Of a stretch of 45,095 nt of DNA, positions 25,282-33,340 are shown one piece after another (position 1 is the first letter of the stretch; each line of letters opens with the position of its first letter). The stretch covers positions 1 to 45,095 of the forward strand of contig NZ_VZZK01000042.1 in assembly GCF_008806385.1 (NCBI RefSeq), given 5' to 3'. This stretch comes from Methylobacterium soli. GTDB lineage: Bacteria > Pseudomonadota > Alphaproteobacteria > Rhizobiales > Beijerinckiaceae. The position numbers and the translations under genes were made by a program. The notes beneath the pieces were generated by a model. The model was not told the DNA's origin and did not search any database. It worked only from the letters and a program-made list of their open reading frames with translations.

Positions 25282-25553
25282 TAAGCAACAGGGTCGTTTC
25301 CCCGACATGGGTGACCGAATGCGGAAAAGCCCGTGTTGAGCCGGGAACCATCCGTCAGGTTTTGACCACTGGGACAGGGGAGACGGCGATATACGGTCTG
25401 CGCGAGGACGCAATCGCAAGCGCCGAGCGAGTCACAGCATGCGCTGTCGTGTCTGAAGCGCGCTGGCGAGAAACCAGCGTCTTGGCTTGCAGCCTACCTG
25501 TTGAAGAGGTAGCGCACGAGAAGATGGTCTCCTGCCGTGAGGGACGAAAAGAC

Positions 25554-25874
25554 ATGCCTGGACGTCGCGCCGAATACACTACCGAGGTGATCGGAAACGT
25601 GATTTGTCTCGTCGATCTCGACAAGGCGGAATCCATCACAAACGACGCCGTCCACGTCATCGAGGATCTTCATAAACGCTTCGGGGATCTCAGCGGCTAC
25701 CGTGTGATCTATCGGGACACGGCCGGTACCTGGGACGAGCTCGCGGTCATGGAGAATCGGTTTCAGGGACTCAAGTCGGTCAACGAGCGCAGTCAGGCTG
25801 CTGCAGTCGCCAAAGTTGCACAGCAGGTCTCTGAAGAAGCTCCACACCCTCAGGACAGCTACCGGACGGGCTGA
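25554..25874 (+). CDS. Hypothetical protein (106 aa)
   Basis: A protein of about 106 residues with a coding-like core (VIGNVICLVDLDKAESITND, then VHVIEDLHKRFGDLSGYRVI and YRDTAGTWDEL). It is followed by a Gln/Ala-rich tail. An earlier ATG at 25524 would add 10 residues; the frame upstream of that is not protein-like. GAGGGA precedes 25554. Family unknown. Confidence 0.5.
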   Translation: MPGRRAEYTTEVIGNVICLVDLDKAESITNDAVHVIEDLHKRFGDLSGYRVIYRDTAGTWDELAVMENRFQGLKSVNERSQAAAVAKVAQQVSEEAPHPQDSYRTG

Positions 25875-25955
25875 GATCCCGCGGCAGCGAACGGGCGTCC
25901 CTGTCGATGCTGGCGCTCCTGAGGTGGTATACGAAGCCCCAAGGGTGAGGTCCCA

Positions 25956-26108
25956 ATGATGAACGAGGTCATCGTCGTCTGGGTGAGCGCCGAGCCGGTC
26001 CGGAGCACGGTTTTCGAGACGATGACGTACACGAACGAGCAACTGCCCAGCACACGCGAGACCGGAAAGCGACGCAGCTTCGATTTGCTGGGCGCCGAGT
26101 GGTGGTAA
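25956..26108 (+). CDS. Small hypothetical protein (50 aa)
   Basis: Fifty codons starting MMNEVIVVWVSAEPVRSTVF and ending DLLGAEWW. A GGTGAGG ribosome site lies just upstream. No family is recognised. It is hydrophilic after a short hydrophobic beta segment. Confidence 0.4.
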   Translation: MMNEVIVVWVSAEPVRSTVFETMTYTNEQLPSTRETGKRRSFDLLGAEWW

Positions 26109-26229
26109 CTGCGGAACACCCCCGTGGCATTCGAAGCCCTGTCGGAACAGGGGTCGAACCGTTTAGCGGACAAGATTATGACGATGCATTAGGTTCAGCA
26201 GGACCGACGATAGTTCGGGAGAGCGGCAA

Positions 26230-26619
26230 ATGGCTGGTCATCTTCTGAGATGTAAGCGGTGCAAGCAACCCATTCTCAGCGATGCAAGGTGCTGCCCTCA
26301 CTGCGCCGTTGTCCAGCCAGCGCGCCGACGCAACGCTCGCAACATTCTCCTGGGTATGCTTGTGGTCGCTGTCGCGGCGCTGAGCCTGCAGCGCTATGCT
26401 GACGCCGATCGAGTAGGCGGTATTGCTCACCTCGCCGCGGTTGCTGCAACCGCTCAAAAGTCAGTGCAAGCGTCCCTGGCAGCCTTGTTCTCCAGCCCCC
26501 CAGACGAATTCTCGACTGCCTGCCTGGGGCGCGGCGGGACGGTCGTTCAGGCGCGCAACTCGCAGGCAGGTTCGGTTCAACGCTGCGCCGTCAAGTTCGA
26601 TGACAGCATACTGAAGTAG
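26230..26619 (+). CDS. Zinc-ribbon membrane protein (129 aa)
   Basis: A protein with an N-terminal zinc ribbon of two CxxC pairs (LLRCKRCKQPILSDARCCPH, then CAVVQ), a basic stretch and one membrane helix at about 39-56 (NILLGMLVVAVAALSLQ). A soluble tail with two further cysteines follows. The topology suggests a cytoplasmic metal-bound knuckle and a periplasmic tail. A GGGAGAG ribosome site precedes the ATG. Function unknown. Confidence 0.65.
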   Translation: MAGHLLRCKRCKQPILSDARCCPHCAVVQPARRRNARNILLGMLVVAVAALSLQRYADADRVGGIAHLAAVAATAQKSVQASLAALFSSPPDEFSTACLGRGGTVVQARNSQAGSVQRCAVKFDDSILK

Positions 26620-26884
26620 CTGCTCTCCTTAGCCGTTGATGATGGTGAGTAGACGTGGCAGGTAGGTGTGCTCATTGATCCGCCGCCCCTGTCAGAACGG
26701 GGCAGGCGCATGTTCGCGCCTGCTTGGCTCCACGTGATATGCCTACGCTTTGATCAGGTCGTCGGTAATGCTTCAGAAGACCTTATTGTACGGTTTCATA
26801 CGATTATCCAGCTTATTGCATTTGAGAAGCAGTTAAGCAGCTTTCAGGTGATACACTTCGTGCGCATTGGGCAGGAAGGCGTCC
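26620..26884. other. Intergenic region, no gene recognised
   Basis: About 265 bases, relatively AT-rich near 26760-26850, presumably containing the promoter of the next gene. Confidence 0.35.
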
Positions 26885-27763
26885 ATGGTGCGGAAGTCCC
26901 CCTACGATTCCGCTCTTTCCAAGCCGCAGAACTTCATTGCTGAAAGCTCACTGCGTCGCTTTTACCGCAAGTATCGTCTCATCCTTTGGTCCGTCGGGAT
27001 CGTCACGGTGATTGGTGGCGGCTCAGCCGCCTTCTTCACGATCGGCCAACGCGGGCAAGATGCACGCGAGACGGAGGCACCTGCGCGGAAGGCGCCTCCG
27101 CCCGAGGCTCGCACCACACGAAAACCGGAGATGCCGCCGCTATGGACGGCGGAGGACTTCAAGCTGGCCGTCAATACGGCAAACCCAGCACCGGAACGGC
27201 TCACCAACCTGCCGCCCCCCGCGCTCCCGGAAGAGGCTGTGGCTCCCGCGCCATTGCGCGAAGTGGCGAACGCCCAAGATGCGCAGGTGCACGAGGCCAC
27301 CTCCAATCCGGAGCCCGCAAGGGCCGCCGAGGTGAAGGAGACCGGATCAGCTGTGGACCCGGGAGGACCAAAAGTGGCCGCCGAGGCGAAACCAACGGAT
27401 GCGGCGCCACAGCCGACCGTGACGCCAGGGGTGGCCGGAGCAGCGACTGGTCAGACGAAAACAGCTGAGCCGATGAGCCCCGGCCCCGATATGAGAGCAC
27501 CCGGGTTGGTTGCCGCTGCCCCGACCGGCGCGGTGGAGAAAGCCGATCAATTTCTGCGCCGGGGCCAGTACTCGGTCGCCCGCTACCTCTACGAGGAAGC
27601 GTATAAGGCAGGCGAGATCTCCGGCGCACTTGGTATGGCAAAGAGCTACGATGCGGTCTACCTCAAGTCGCTCGGCCTACAAGCCAAAGGCGATGCCCAG
27701 AAGTCTCGGGTCTGGTATCGGCGGGCTGCCGAGATGAGCAGTAAGCGAAAAGAAGCCCCCTGA
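26885..27763 (+). CDS. Single-pass membrane protein with Ala/Pro-rich linker and Sel1/TPR-like end
   Basis: A protein of about 292 residues. It has a short cytoplasmic N-terminus and one membrane helix at about 31-50 (LILWSVGIVTVIGGGSAAFF). A linker of about 150 residues rich in Ala, Pro, Glu and Thr follows. The C-terminal helical repeat region (KADQFLRRGQYSVARYLYEE, then GALGMAKSYDAVYL and WYRRAAEM) resembles Sel1/TPR units. It probably spans the periplasm and binds other envelope proteins. The start at 26885 has AGGAAGG upstream and is better than a TTG at 26867. Confidence 0.7.
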   Translation: MVRKSPYDSALSKPQNFIAESSLRRFYRKYRLILWSVGIVTVIGGGSAAFFTIGQRGQDARETEAPARKAPPPEARTTRKPEMPPLWTAEDFKLAVNTANPAPERLTNLPPPALPEEAVAPAPLREVANAQDAQVHEATSNPEPARAAEVKETGSAVDPGGPKVAAEAKPTDAAPQPTVTPGVAGAATGQTKTAEPMSPGPDMRAPGLVAAAPTGAVEKADQFLRRGQYSVARYLYEEAYKAGEISGALGMAKSYDAVYLKSLGLQAKGDAQKSRVWYRRAAEMSSKRKEAP

Positions 27764-27951
27764 CAGAGCCTTCGCGACCCAGTCGGTTCCGAAGCGTCCG
27801 ATTTGCATCCGGTGCCTCGGACAGCGTGCTTGCCCGGACAACGGTCGTTCGAGAACACATACCCAGGCGCAATCAAGCTATTAGACGCCGATTGTCTCGG
27901 AACACATCCCAAAAAAGCGTCCGAGAAAGGGCTCGCGTTCTGCAACACGCC

Positions 27952-28326
27952 TCATTTGGCAGCCGTGGCTACTCGAACAGTGCCGCGGTGGGAAAGCATG
28001 GGAACATTCTCCCCGACAACGGCTCGACAATAAGCGGCCGAGCTCAGCCGCTTCGGACGGTCACGCGGGTCTCGACCATCCGCAACTGCACCGCCTTGGA
28101 TCAACTTGAGTGTTGGAGCCGAACGCGCACGCTCTGCGGCCAGCATGGAGATGCCCGCGTCAACCATGCGCTGCTTCTCATTCTCGCGCAGGTCACCGAA
28201 GAGGTCGTCGACAGCGCTAAGCCAATCGTCGCGCGAGGGCTGATCGGTCTGCGACAACAGGAATAAGAGAACGTCCACAACGCGTTCGCGCACGGACCTG
28301 ACTTCTTGCAGCACGATTCCTCGCAT
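27952..28326 (-). CDS. Hypothetical protein (124 aa)
   Basis: A helical protein of about 124 residues (MRGIVLQEVRSVRERVVDVL, then WLSAVDDLFGDLRENEKQRM and SMLAAERAR) with a basic C-terminus. It looks coding by composition. A GTG at 28344 could extend it by 6 residues. No family is recognised. It is divergent from the small-gene operon at 28.7 kb. Confidence 0.45.
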   Translation of the reverse strand: MRGIVLQEVRSVRERVVDVLLFLLSQTDQPSRDDWLSAVDDLFGDLRENEKQRMVDAGISMLAAERARSAPTLKLIQGGAVADGRDPRDRPKRLSSAAYCRAVVGENVPMLSHRGTVRVATAAK

Positions 28327-28383
28327 CGACAGTCTGTCCCGCACGTGGCTCGGCCCACAGCAGCGGTGTGATCAGACCAAATC

Positions 28384-28403
28384 ATATTAACTTTCTTTAA
28401 TAT
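28384..28403. promoter_or_regulatory. AT-rich inverted repeat, candidate operator
   Basis: ATATTAA (28384-28390) and TTAATAT (28397-28403) form a perfect 7-bp inverted repeat with a 6-base spacer, in the gap between divergent genes. It stands out as an AT island in GC-rich DNA and could be a promoter element or an operator, for example for an H-NS/MucR-type protein. Confidence 0.4.
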
Positions 28404-28654
28404 AGGTTCTGGCTCGTACCGAACGCGCGCAAAATTTGAAACGCATCTTGGAGTGGAGGACACTGCAGATGTGACTGCCACGCTCGACGCTCTACCGCTT
28501 TATCGCTGAGGGGAAGGGTTCGGTGCCGGAGCGGAGGTTGGCGACCCGTGGGTTGGTGGAGGGGCTTGCCGGGTGGGCCAGTGTGCCCTCCCAGTCCTAG
28601 CGAGTCGCCAGCCGCCCGCTTATTCCCGGCGCTCCCTCGAGCCGCCTGGGATCC

Positions 28655-29041
28655 ATGTCCGCATCGCCCGCACCGCAGACACCACCCTCCGCCCTTCAGG
28701 CCTGGCGCGACGGCCTCTTGCGTCTCAAACCGAACGTGCCGCCATGCCCCGGGATGACGGCAGCGGCCTGGGCTGCGATGCACGAAGCCAGCCTGGATGC
28801 GCTCGATCGGCACAGTGCCGACCTCATCGAGCACGGCTGGACGACGCCCGAGCTCTTCGGCGTGCACCCTCAGCTCGGCACGGTCCGCGTCGATTTCTGC
28901 GGGGCGCTCGTGCTCGGCGGCAGGAAGGTGGAGACCGTGCTGGCCGACCGCATCAAGTCCGGGCCGGTGACCTACTACCGGAACGTGCCGGGCGCCGGGA
29001 CTGGCATTCCGATCTGGGATTTCCGGTGGCGAACGGTATGA
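28655..29041 (+). CDS. Hypothetical protein of mobile-island type (128 aa)
   Basis: A 128-residue soluble protein. Its core (AWRDGLLRLKPNVPPCPGMT, WTTPELFGVHPQLGTVRVDF and CGALVLGGRKVETVLADRI) resembles hypothetical proteins that recur near mobile DNA in Methylobacterium and relatives. The resemblance is from memory, and no activity is known. It is first in a run of six plus-strand genes with short gaps or overlaps up to 30149. Confidence 0.65.
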   Translation: MSASPAPQTPPSALQAWRDGLLRLKPNVPPCPGMTAAAWAAMHEASLDALDRHSADLIEHGWTTPELFGVHPQLGTVRVDFCGALVLGGRKVETVLADRIKSGPVTYYRNVPGAGTGIPIWDFRWRTV

Positions 29042-29049
29042 TCTGAGAC

Positions 29050-29316
29050 ATGGCCGAATCACCACCGACCACCGGCGAGCTGTTCAAGGCGAAGGCGATC
29101 ACCGCCGAGGACCTGCACGCGGCGGTAGACGCCTACATGGCGGATCGAAAGGCCGCCTCATTCTCGATCGGCGACGGCTACGAGCTGGATCTCGTCGCGG
29201 TCGTGAAGGCAGACCGACATGCCTCGGCAGTGCTCCGTGACAAAACGGCGTCACAAGGTACGAGGCGGATGGCTGTGCGCACGGCAATCCTGCTGGCTCG
29301 GCCGAAGAAGCGGTGA
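29050..29316 (+). CDS. Small hypothetical protein, paralogue A (88 aa)
   Basis: An 88-residue helical protein: AITAEDLHAAVDAYMADRK, SFSIGDGYELDLVAVVKADR, then ASAVLRDKTASQGTRRMAVR. It aligns over its full length with the next gene product (D/AAVDA..AD, G..Y.L, A..LRD..AS), so the two arose by duplication. It starts 8 bases after the previous stop and is probably cotranscribed. Family unknown. Confidence 0.65.
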   Translation: MAESPPTTGELFKAKAITAEDLHAAVDAYMADRKAASFSIGDGYELDLVAVVKADRHASAVLRDKTASQGTRRMAVRTAILLARPKKR

Positions 29317-29372
29317 TCCTGCCGACCATGCTGGGCCTGACCGGTCTGCAACTGCGCCCTAGCTATTTCGGT

Positions 29373-29636
29373 ATGACTTCAGCCCAAACCATCGAGGCGC
29401 TGCTGCGGCAGGGATGCCTTTCTCAACAGGACGTGGACGCTGCTGTCGATGCAGCGGCAGCCGACCCATCGGTCGGGCGCCTCAACGTCGGGGCGGAGTA
29501 TGCCTTGAACATGATCGCCTTCCTGCGGAGCCAGTCCTTCGTCGCTAAGACGCTGAGAGATCCTGAGGCGAGCATGGGGCTGAAGAAGGCCGCCCTTCGC
29601 AAAGTCATGCCGAAGGCGCGCTTGGAGAAGCGATGA
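29373..29636 (+). CDS. Small hypothetical protein, paralogue B (87 aa)
   Basis: Full-length match to the preceding gene product: CLSQQDVDAAVDAAAADPSV, VGAEYALNMIAFLRS and AKTLRDPEASMGLKKAALRK. The start at 29373 gives an 87-residue protein of the same size as its paralogue. A GTG at 29313, overlapping the previous stop (GTGA), is the alternative and would add 20 residues. Its stop overlaps the start of the next gene. Confidence 0.65.
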   Translation: MTSAQTIEALLRQGCLSQQDVDAAVDAAAADPSVGRLNVGAEYALNMIAFLRSQSFVAKTLRDPEASMGLKKAALRKVMPKARLEKR

Positions 29637-29776
29637 ACCCTGTTGCCGGCGCCGTCATGATCGCGATCGCGGCGGCCTTCTTTGGACTGATCTATTTCGC
29701 TGTCGCCTACGGACATCCCTGGCTGCTCGCAGCGTTGGTAATCTCGGTCATCGCAGCCTTCGTGAGGTGGGGCTGA
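29633..29776 (+). CDS. Small membrane protein (47 aa)
   Basis: Forty-seven residues with two hydrophobic helices (VAGAVMIAIAAAFFGLIYFA and WLLAALVISVIAAFV). The ATG overlaps the preceding stop (ATGA), and the next gene starts 2 bases after its own stop, so it is embedded in an operon. Function unknown. Confidence 0.6.
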   Translation: MNPVAGAVMIAIAAAFFGLIYFAVAYGHPWLLAALVISVIAAFVRWG

Positions 29777-29777
29777 A

Positions 29778-30149
29778 ATGATCGTACTGCCGCCCTGGCG
29801 CGAGGTCACCACCGACGACTACCACTCGCGCAACTTCCCAGAGACGACCATCGGCTCCGCGTTCATCGCGCAGACGGCCGCCGCCCATGCGCTGATCCGC
29901 GGCCAGCACGCCGGCGAGCACCGGATCCGGCTCGTCCTACGCGTGGCCGTGGACCTGAAGCCCAGCAAGCGCTCCAACCCGTTCTGGGTTTTCGACTACC
30001 TCGTCGGCTCCGACGACATGCGGACCTGCGCGGAAGAGGTCGTCATCGAGTTCAGAAACGGCCGACGCGAGCTGGTGCCGATCTACAAGACGGCCGAGAC
30101 AGCGAGCCTGAAGGGTGGCGGCTGGGCTGGTGGGGTCGTGCGGCGCTAG
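29778..30149 (+). CDS. Hypothetical protein (123 aa)
   Basis: A 123-residue soluble protein (MIVLPPWREVTTDDYHSRNF..., then HRIRLVLRVAVDLKPSKRSN). It has alternating beta and helix segments and a Gly-rich end. It begins 2 bases after the small membrane gene. No family is recognised. Confidence 0.6.
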   Translation: MIVLPPWREVTTDDYHSRNFPETTIGSAFIAQTAAAHALIRGQHAGEHRIRLVLRVAVDLKPSKRSNPFWVFDYLVGSDDMRTCAEEVVIEFRNGRRELVPIYKTAETASLKGGGWAGGVVRR

Positions 30150-30219
30150 TGCCCGAACCTTGCCGGTGTCGCGCGGGCGTGCGACACCGCCCACGAAGCT
30201 TGAGCGGGAGAGGATGCGG

Positions 30220-30723
30220 ATGCTGGAACGGGCGTTTGAGCGAGCCCTGTTCGCGTGCCGGTGGCTGCTGGCCCCGTTCTACGGGGCACTGGCGATCGGC
30301 CTGTTCGTGCTCCTCGTCAAGCTCCTCCAGGAAATCGCCCATTTCGCGCTCCACGCGCTCGAATCGAACGAGTCGCAGACGATCCTCGGCGTGCTGACGC
30401 TGGTGGACTTGTCCTTCACCGCCTCGCTCCTGATCATCGTGATGTTCTCGGGCTACGAGAACTTCGTCTCAAAGTTCGACCATTCGGACCACAAGGACTG
30501 GCCCGAATGGATGGGCACGATCGACTTCACGGGCCTGAAGCTCAAGCTGATGTCGTCGATCGTGGCCATCTCGGCGATCCAGCTCCTGAAGGCCTTCATG
30601 GACGTGAAGGCCAGTTCCGACCGCGACCTCGCCTGGCTCGTCGGCCTGCACATGATCTTCGTGGTCTCGGGGCTCCTGATGGCCCTGACCGACCGCGTCG
30701 CCGCCGGCCACCACGACAAGTAG
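30220..30723 (+). CDS. YqhA/UPF0114-family inner-membrane protein
   Basis: A 167-residue protein of the UPF0114 (TIGR00645) family. It has a helix near the N-terminus (PFYGALAIGLFVLLVKLLQE), a second with LVDLSFTASLLIIVMFSGYE, and then the conserved ENFVSKFD and LKLKLMSSIVAISAIQLLKA segments. A last helix with HMIFVVSGLLMALTDR completes it. Four membrane spans are predicted. The role is unknown, though family members are widespread in proteobacteria. The ATG at 30220 has GAGAGG at a better distance than the ATG at 30214. Confidence 0.88.
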   Translation: MLERAFERALFACRWLLAPFYGALAIGLFVLLVKLLQEIAHFALHALESNESQTILGVLTLVDLSFTASLLIIVMFSGYENFVSKFDHSDHKDWPEWMGTIDFTGLKLKLMSSIVAISAIQLLKAFMDVKASSDRDLAWLVGLHMIFVVSGLLMALTDRVAAGHHDK

Positions 30724-31043
30724 GCGAAGCACAGCACGCCTTCAGGACGGCCCGGCAGGTGGCGGGAAACGGCTGAGAGCCGGCGGCTCGGCCTGCGACT
30801 GAGCGCGGCCGGTGCGGAGTGGCGGACCGAGCCGACCTTCGAAGAAAGCCCGGCCCGCCTGTCTGACTGCAAGGTTGAGCAATTCGCCGCCAGAGGCCAA
30901 ATGATGGCGCGGCGTGGTTACCGGATCGCTACCCGCGCCGGGGTTTGGGGCCTGCGCTCTGGCATGGAGCAACCCGTCCGATAGCTGTTTGCCGTTGGCA
31001 GTCCCGGCTATGTTAGTCGGCTTATCTATGCGATGGGCCATCG
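30724..31043. other. Intergenic region, no gene recognised
   Basis: About 320 bases without a supported gene. Open frames are arginine/proline-rich shadows. Confidence 0.35.
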
Positions 31044-31262
31044 ATGCCGAAGGCCGATCGATACAAAGCGTTCTTGATCACGGTCGTCCAGCGACGCGAG
31101 GCTCATCGAACCTACGCGGTCGTGAAGCCGAGCGCCGAAGAGGCGTTAGCGGTGGTCAGAGGCCTCTCGGCCGACGGCACGAAGACCTACCTTGTGGGCG
31201 GCCTGTCCCGAGACATGGTGCGCAGGCTCGGACTTAAGCGGGACGATATGCAAATGATCTAA
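31044..31262 (+). CDS. Small hypothetical protein (72 aa)
   Basis: A 72-residue basic protein (YKAFLITVVQRREAHRTYAV, then KPSAEEALAVVRGLSADGT). The beta-alpha pattern suggests a small soluble fold. The ribosome site is weak. Family unknown. Confidence 0.5.
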   Translation: MPKADRYKAFLITVVQRREAHRTYAVVKPSAEEALAVVRGLSADGTKTYLVGGLSRDMVRRLGLKRDDMQMI

Positions 31263-31282
31263 GATCACTTGCAGCCGACAGA

Positions 31283-31369
31283 TCATCGACCGCGCAGGAA
31301 GAAGAACCAAACCAAGATGATGATCGGGATCGGAATCCCGATGAGCCACAACAGGCTGCCCGTTAGCAT
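31283..31369 (-). CDS. Tiny membrane protein (28 aa)
   Basis: Twenty-eight codons, nearly all one membrane helix (MLTGSLLWLIGIPIPIIILV followed by WFFFLRGR). It has a strong AGGGGAG ribosome site 5 bases before the ATG. Very short one-helix proteins with IPIPIIIL-like cores are common in alphaproteobacteria. It may be a regulatory microprotein. Confidence 0.55.
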   Translation of the reverse strand: MLTGSLLWLIGIPIPIIILVWFFFLRGR

Positions 31370-31519
31370 ATCACTCCCCTGAAGTGCCAGGGCAACAGCG
31401 GGATGCGAAGGACCGTTCCGCCGAGCCGAGCAACCCTCATGCAGCCATCAGCGAGGGCCTCGGAGCGTGGTAAGTGCGCGGGACTAGCGGTGAGCGATTC
31501 TGGCGAAGGAACCGAAGCG

Positions 31520-31948
31520 ATGACCGACCCGGGCCGATCATGCGGCGGATGCACGGTCTGTTGCCGAATGTTGGAGATCAAAGCGCTCAGCAAGCCCGCG
31601 GGCATCCTGTGTCGGCATAACACCGGGTGGGCGTGCGGGATCTACCATGAGCGTCCGAAGGCATGCGCGCGCTGGTACTGCCTCTGGCGCAGGATCGACG
31701 CTTTGCCAGATGAGCTGAGGCCTGATCGGTCAGGAGTGGTGTTCACGTTAGAAAGCCGACCACCTAGCGCGGGTGCTTCTGAAAGAGCCTGTATCGTGTG
31801 TCGCGCTGTGGACGGGGTGCGCGCCTTTGATCAGTGGGAGGTGGTCGAGGCGTTCGCCATGTTTATCCGAGAGGGATCCTTGCCAGTCTGGAGGGCGTCC
31901 GCCCAATCTGCAACCTTGATGTACCCTGGTCCGACCTACATGAGCTGA
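31520..31948 (+). CDS. Cysteine-cluster (YkgJ-like) protein
   Basis: A protein of about 142 residues with the dense cysteine pattern of YkgJ-type metal-cluster proteins: SCGGCTVCCRMLEIKALSKP, GILCRHNTGWACGIYHERPK and ACARWYCLWRRID. It probably binds zinc or an iron-sulfur cluster. The start at 31520 removes a non-conserved upstream extension. No operon partner is evident. Function of the family is poorly known. Confidence 0.75.
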   Translation: MTDPGRSCGGCTVCCRMLEIKALSKPAGILCRHNTGWACGIYHERPKACARWYCLWRRIDALPDELRPDRSGVVFTLESRPPSAGASERACIVCRAVDGVRAFDQWEVVEAFAMFIREGSLPVWRASAQSATLMYPGPTYMS

Positions 31949-32069
31949 GCCAGGGGCAGCGCGCTGAAGTCTCGGCGTCGTTCCGGTCCATCGGTGGTGC
32001 CTCGTCTAGTGTTTGAGTGGGTATCGTACGAGTATCCGGCTCACCATCGCCGGTTGCCTCGCTATATAA

Positions 32070-32177
32070 TTGGAAAATCTAGTCGCGGCCTTTGACAGGC
32101 TTGCGGCAGGAGCAATAGCTCTTATCACCGGCGCGCTTGGATATCGGTTCGGCAGCAAGGAGCCGCCCATGCCCTGA
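32070..32177 (+). CDS. Possible tiny membrane protein (35 aa, TTG start)
   Basis: A 35-codon frame with one hydrophobic helix (LAAGAIALITGALGYRFGSK) ending at 32177, just before a hairpin. It needs a TTG start and lacks a ribosome site, so it may be spurious. The rest of 31949-32767 shows no gene. Confidence 0.25.
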   Translation: MENLVAAFDRLAAGAIALITGALGYRFGSKEPPMP

Positions 32178-32192
32178 CGCAATCGACCAACG

Positions 32193-32223
32193 AAAAGCCC
32201 CGCGAGCCGTAAGGCTGCGGGGC
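32193..32223 (-). terminator. GC hairpin with T-run on the minus strand (copy 1)
   Basis: AAAA then GCCCCGCGAGCC (32197-32208) pairs with GGCTGCGGGGC (32213-32223), with one bulged base. Read on the minus strand, the stem is followed by TTTT, as in an intrinsic terminator. A near-identical copy lies at 32407-32436. Confidence 0.5.
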
Positions 32224-32405
32224 GAAGGGTGGCGACTGAACTACCCTGCAAGCCAGGGCGCGAAGCCGGCGCGAGGCTACTCGTCGCCTCCAGAGCCAGA
32301 ATATTGACTCCGTTGCCGCATGATCCGTCGAGTATTGTCTCTGTGCAAGCCAACTGGATAAGCCAGACGGGTAAACTCGCTCGGCTCAAAGGGAGTAGGG
32401 CCACA

Positions 32406-32437
32406 GAAAACCCCGCGAGCCTGAGGCTGCGGGGCGG
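32406..32437 (-). terminator. GC hairpin with T-run on the minus strand (copy 2)
   Basis: Same element as at 32193: AAAACCCCGCGAGCC, a short loop, then GGCTGCGGGGC. On the minus strand it ends in TTTT. These hairpins lie downstream of the coiled-coil operon at 32.8-33.8 kb; a more degenerate relative is near 32713-32742. Confidence 0.45.
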
Positions 32438-32767
32438 AAGTCACGCCCTAAGGTCAGGACGGCCCCGCCAGCGTGGGAACAGGCAGGTAGACTGGTGGGG
32501 CCGTGTCGGACGGCGGGGGGCATGCCGACCCGACGCACGCATCCTGCGCCTGCATCGCCCGGCAGTAACTGACCTAGATCAGGTTCGGAGCGCAACAAGA
32601 AGCCCGCGCCGGCGGGGAAGGCAGCCGGGCGGGCTGAGGTAGAGTCTCTCGGTTGAGGAATAGGGACATCCCTCGCGAGCAATCTGCGCGCATGCCAGGT
32701 CGAACGCAAGAAAGGCCCGCGCGCCAGAGGCTATGGGGCTGATTAGTGAGGGAAGCTAGCGCTCAGC

Positions 32768-33340
32768 TCACTCACTCTCGGTCAAGCTGTCGAACTCACT
32801 TTTCAGGCTGGTGTAGAGCCGCCCAAGCCAGAGCCGCGCTTCGGCCTCGGCAGCCTTGGCGGCCTGCGCCTGCGCCTCGGCGCGCTCGGCCCGCGCCTCG
32901 GCAAGGCGCGCGGCCTCCTCCGCCTTCTCGGCGCGCAAGATGGCCTTTTGGGCCGCGGCTGCCGCCACGCGTGCGCGCTCCTCGGCCGCCTCGGTCTGAG
33001 ACAGGCTGCGCTGAACGAGGGATTGCGACTCCCGCGTGAGTTCCTGCGCCAGGTCGCGTGCCCGCCGGACTCGCGCGCCGACATCGCGCACGAGCTGAAT
33101 GGCGCCCGGCCAGTCGGCAGCGTCCAGAGCATACGCTTCGGTCGCGTCGTCCGAAGGCATGGGCATCGCGCCGGCTCCGTCGTCGCGCGCCTCCTGCTCG
33201 TTGAAGAGCGGCACGACATTCTGCACGGGCGCCGTCATGGACGAGGCTCCCATGACGATGCTGCCGGGACCCGGACCATCGTTCGGACCAAAGAGCATGG
33301 CGTCCAGCACAACCTCCATCTCGCGTGCTGCCCGGGTCAT
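32768..33340 (-). CDS. Alanine-rich coiled-coil protein
   Basis: A 190-residue protein (start MTRAAREMEVVLDAMLFGPN). It has a disordered N-terminal part and a long coiled coil from about residue 80, rich in A, E and R (VQRSLSQTEAAEERARVAAA, AEEAARLAEARAERAEAQAQ). It ends with ARLWLGRLYTSLKSEFDSL. The end resembles that of the upstream gene product (EWLARVYDTIASEFAF), so they are likely paralogues. The ATG overlaps the upstream stop (ATGA), fixing the start at 33340. Function unknown; it may form a scaffold or filament with its partner. Confidence 0.7.
   Translation of the reverse strand: MTRAAREMEVVLDAMLFGPNDGPGPGSIVMGASSMTAPVQNVVPLFNEQEARDDGAGAMPMPSDDATEAYALDAADWPGAIQLVRDVGARVRRARDLAQELTRESQSLVQRSLSQTEAAEERARVAAAAAQKAILRAEKAEEAARLAEARAERAEAQAQAAKAAEAEARLWLGRLYTSLKSEFDSLTESE

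Noticed and set aside
32006..32404. 132-codon minus-strand frame in the hairpin-rich gap
   Set aside because: It runs through the repeated terminator hairpin and lacks a ribosome site.
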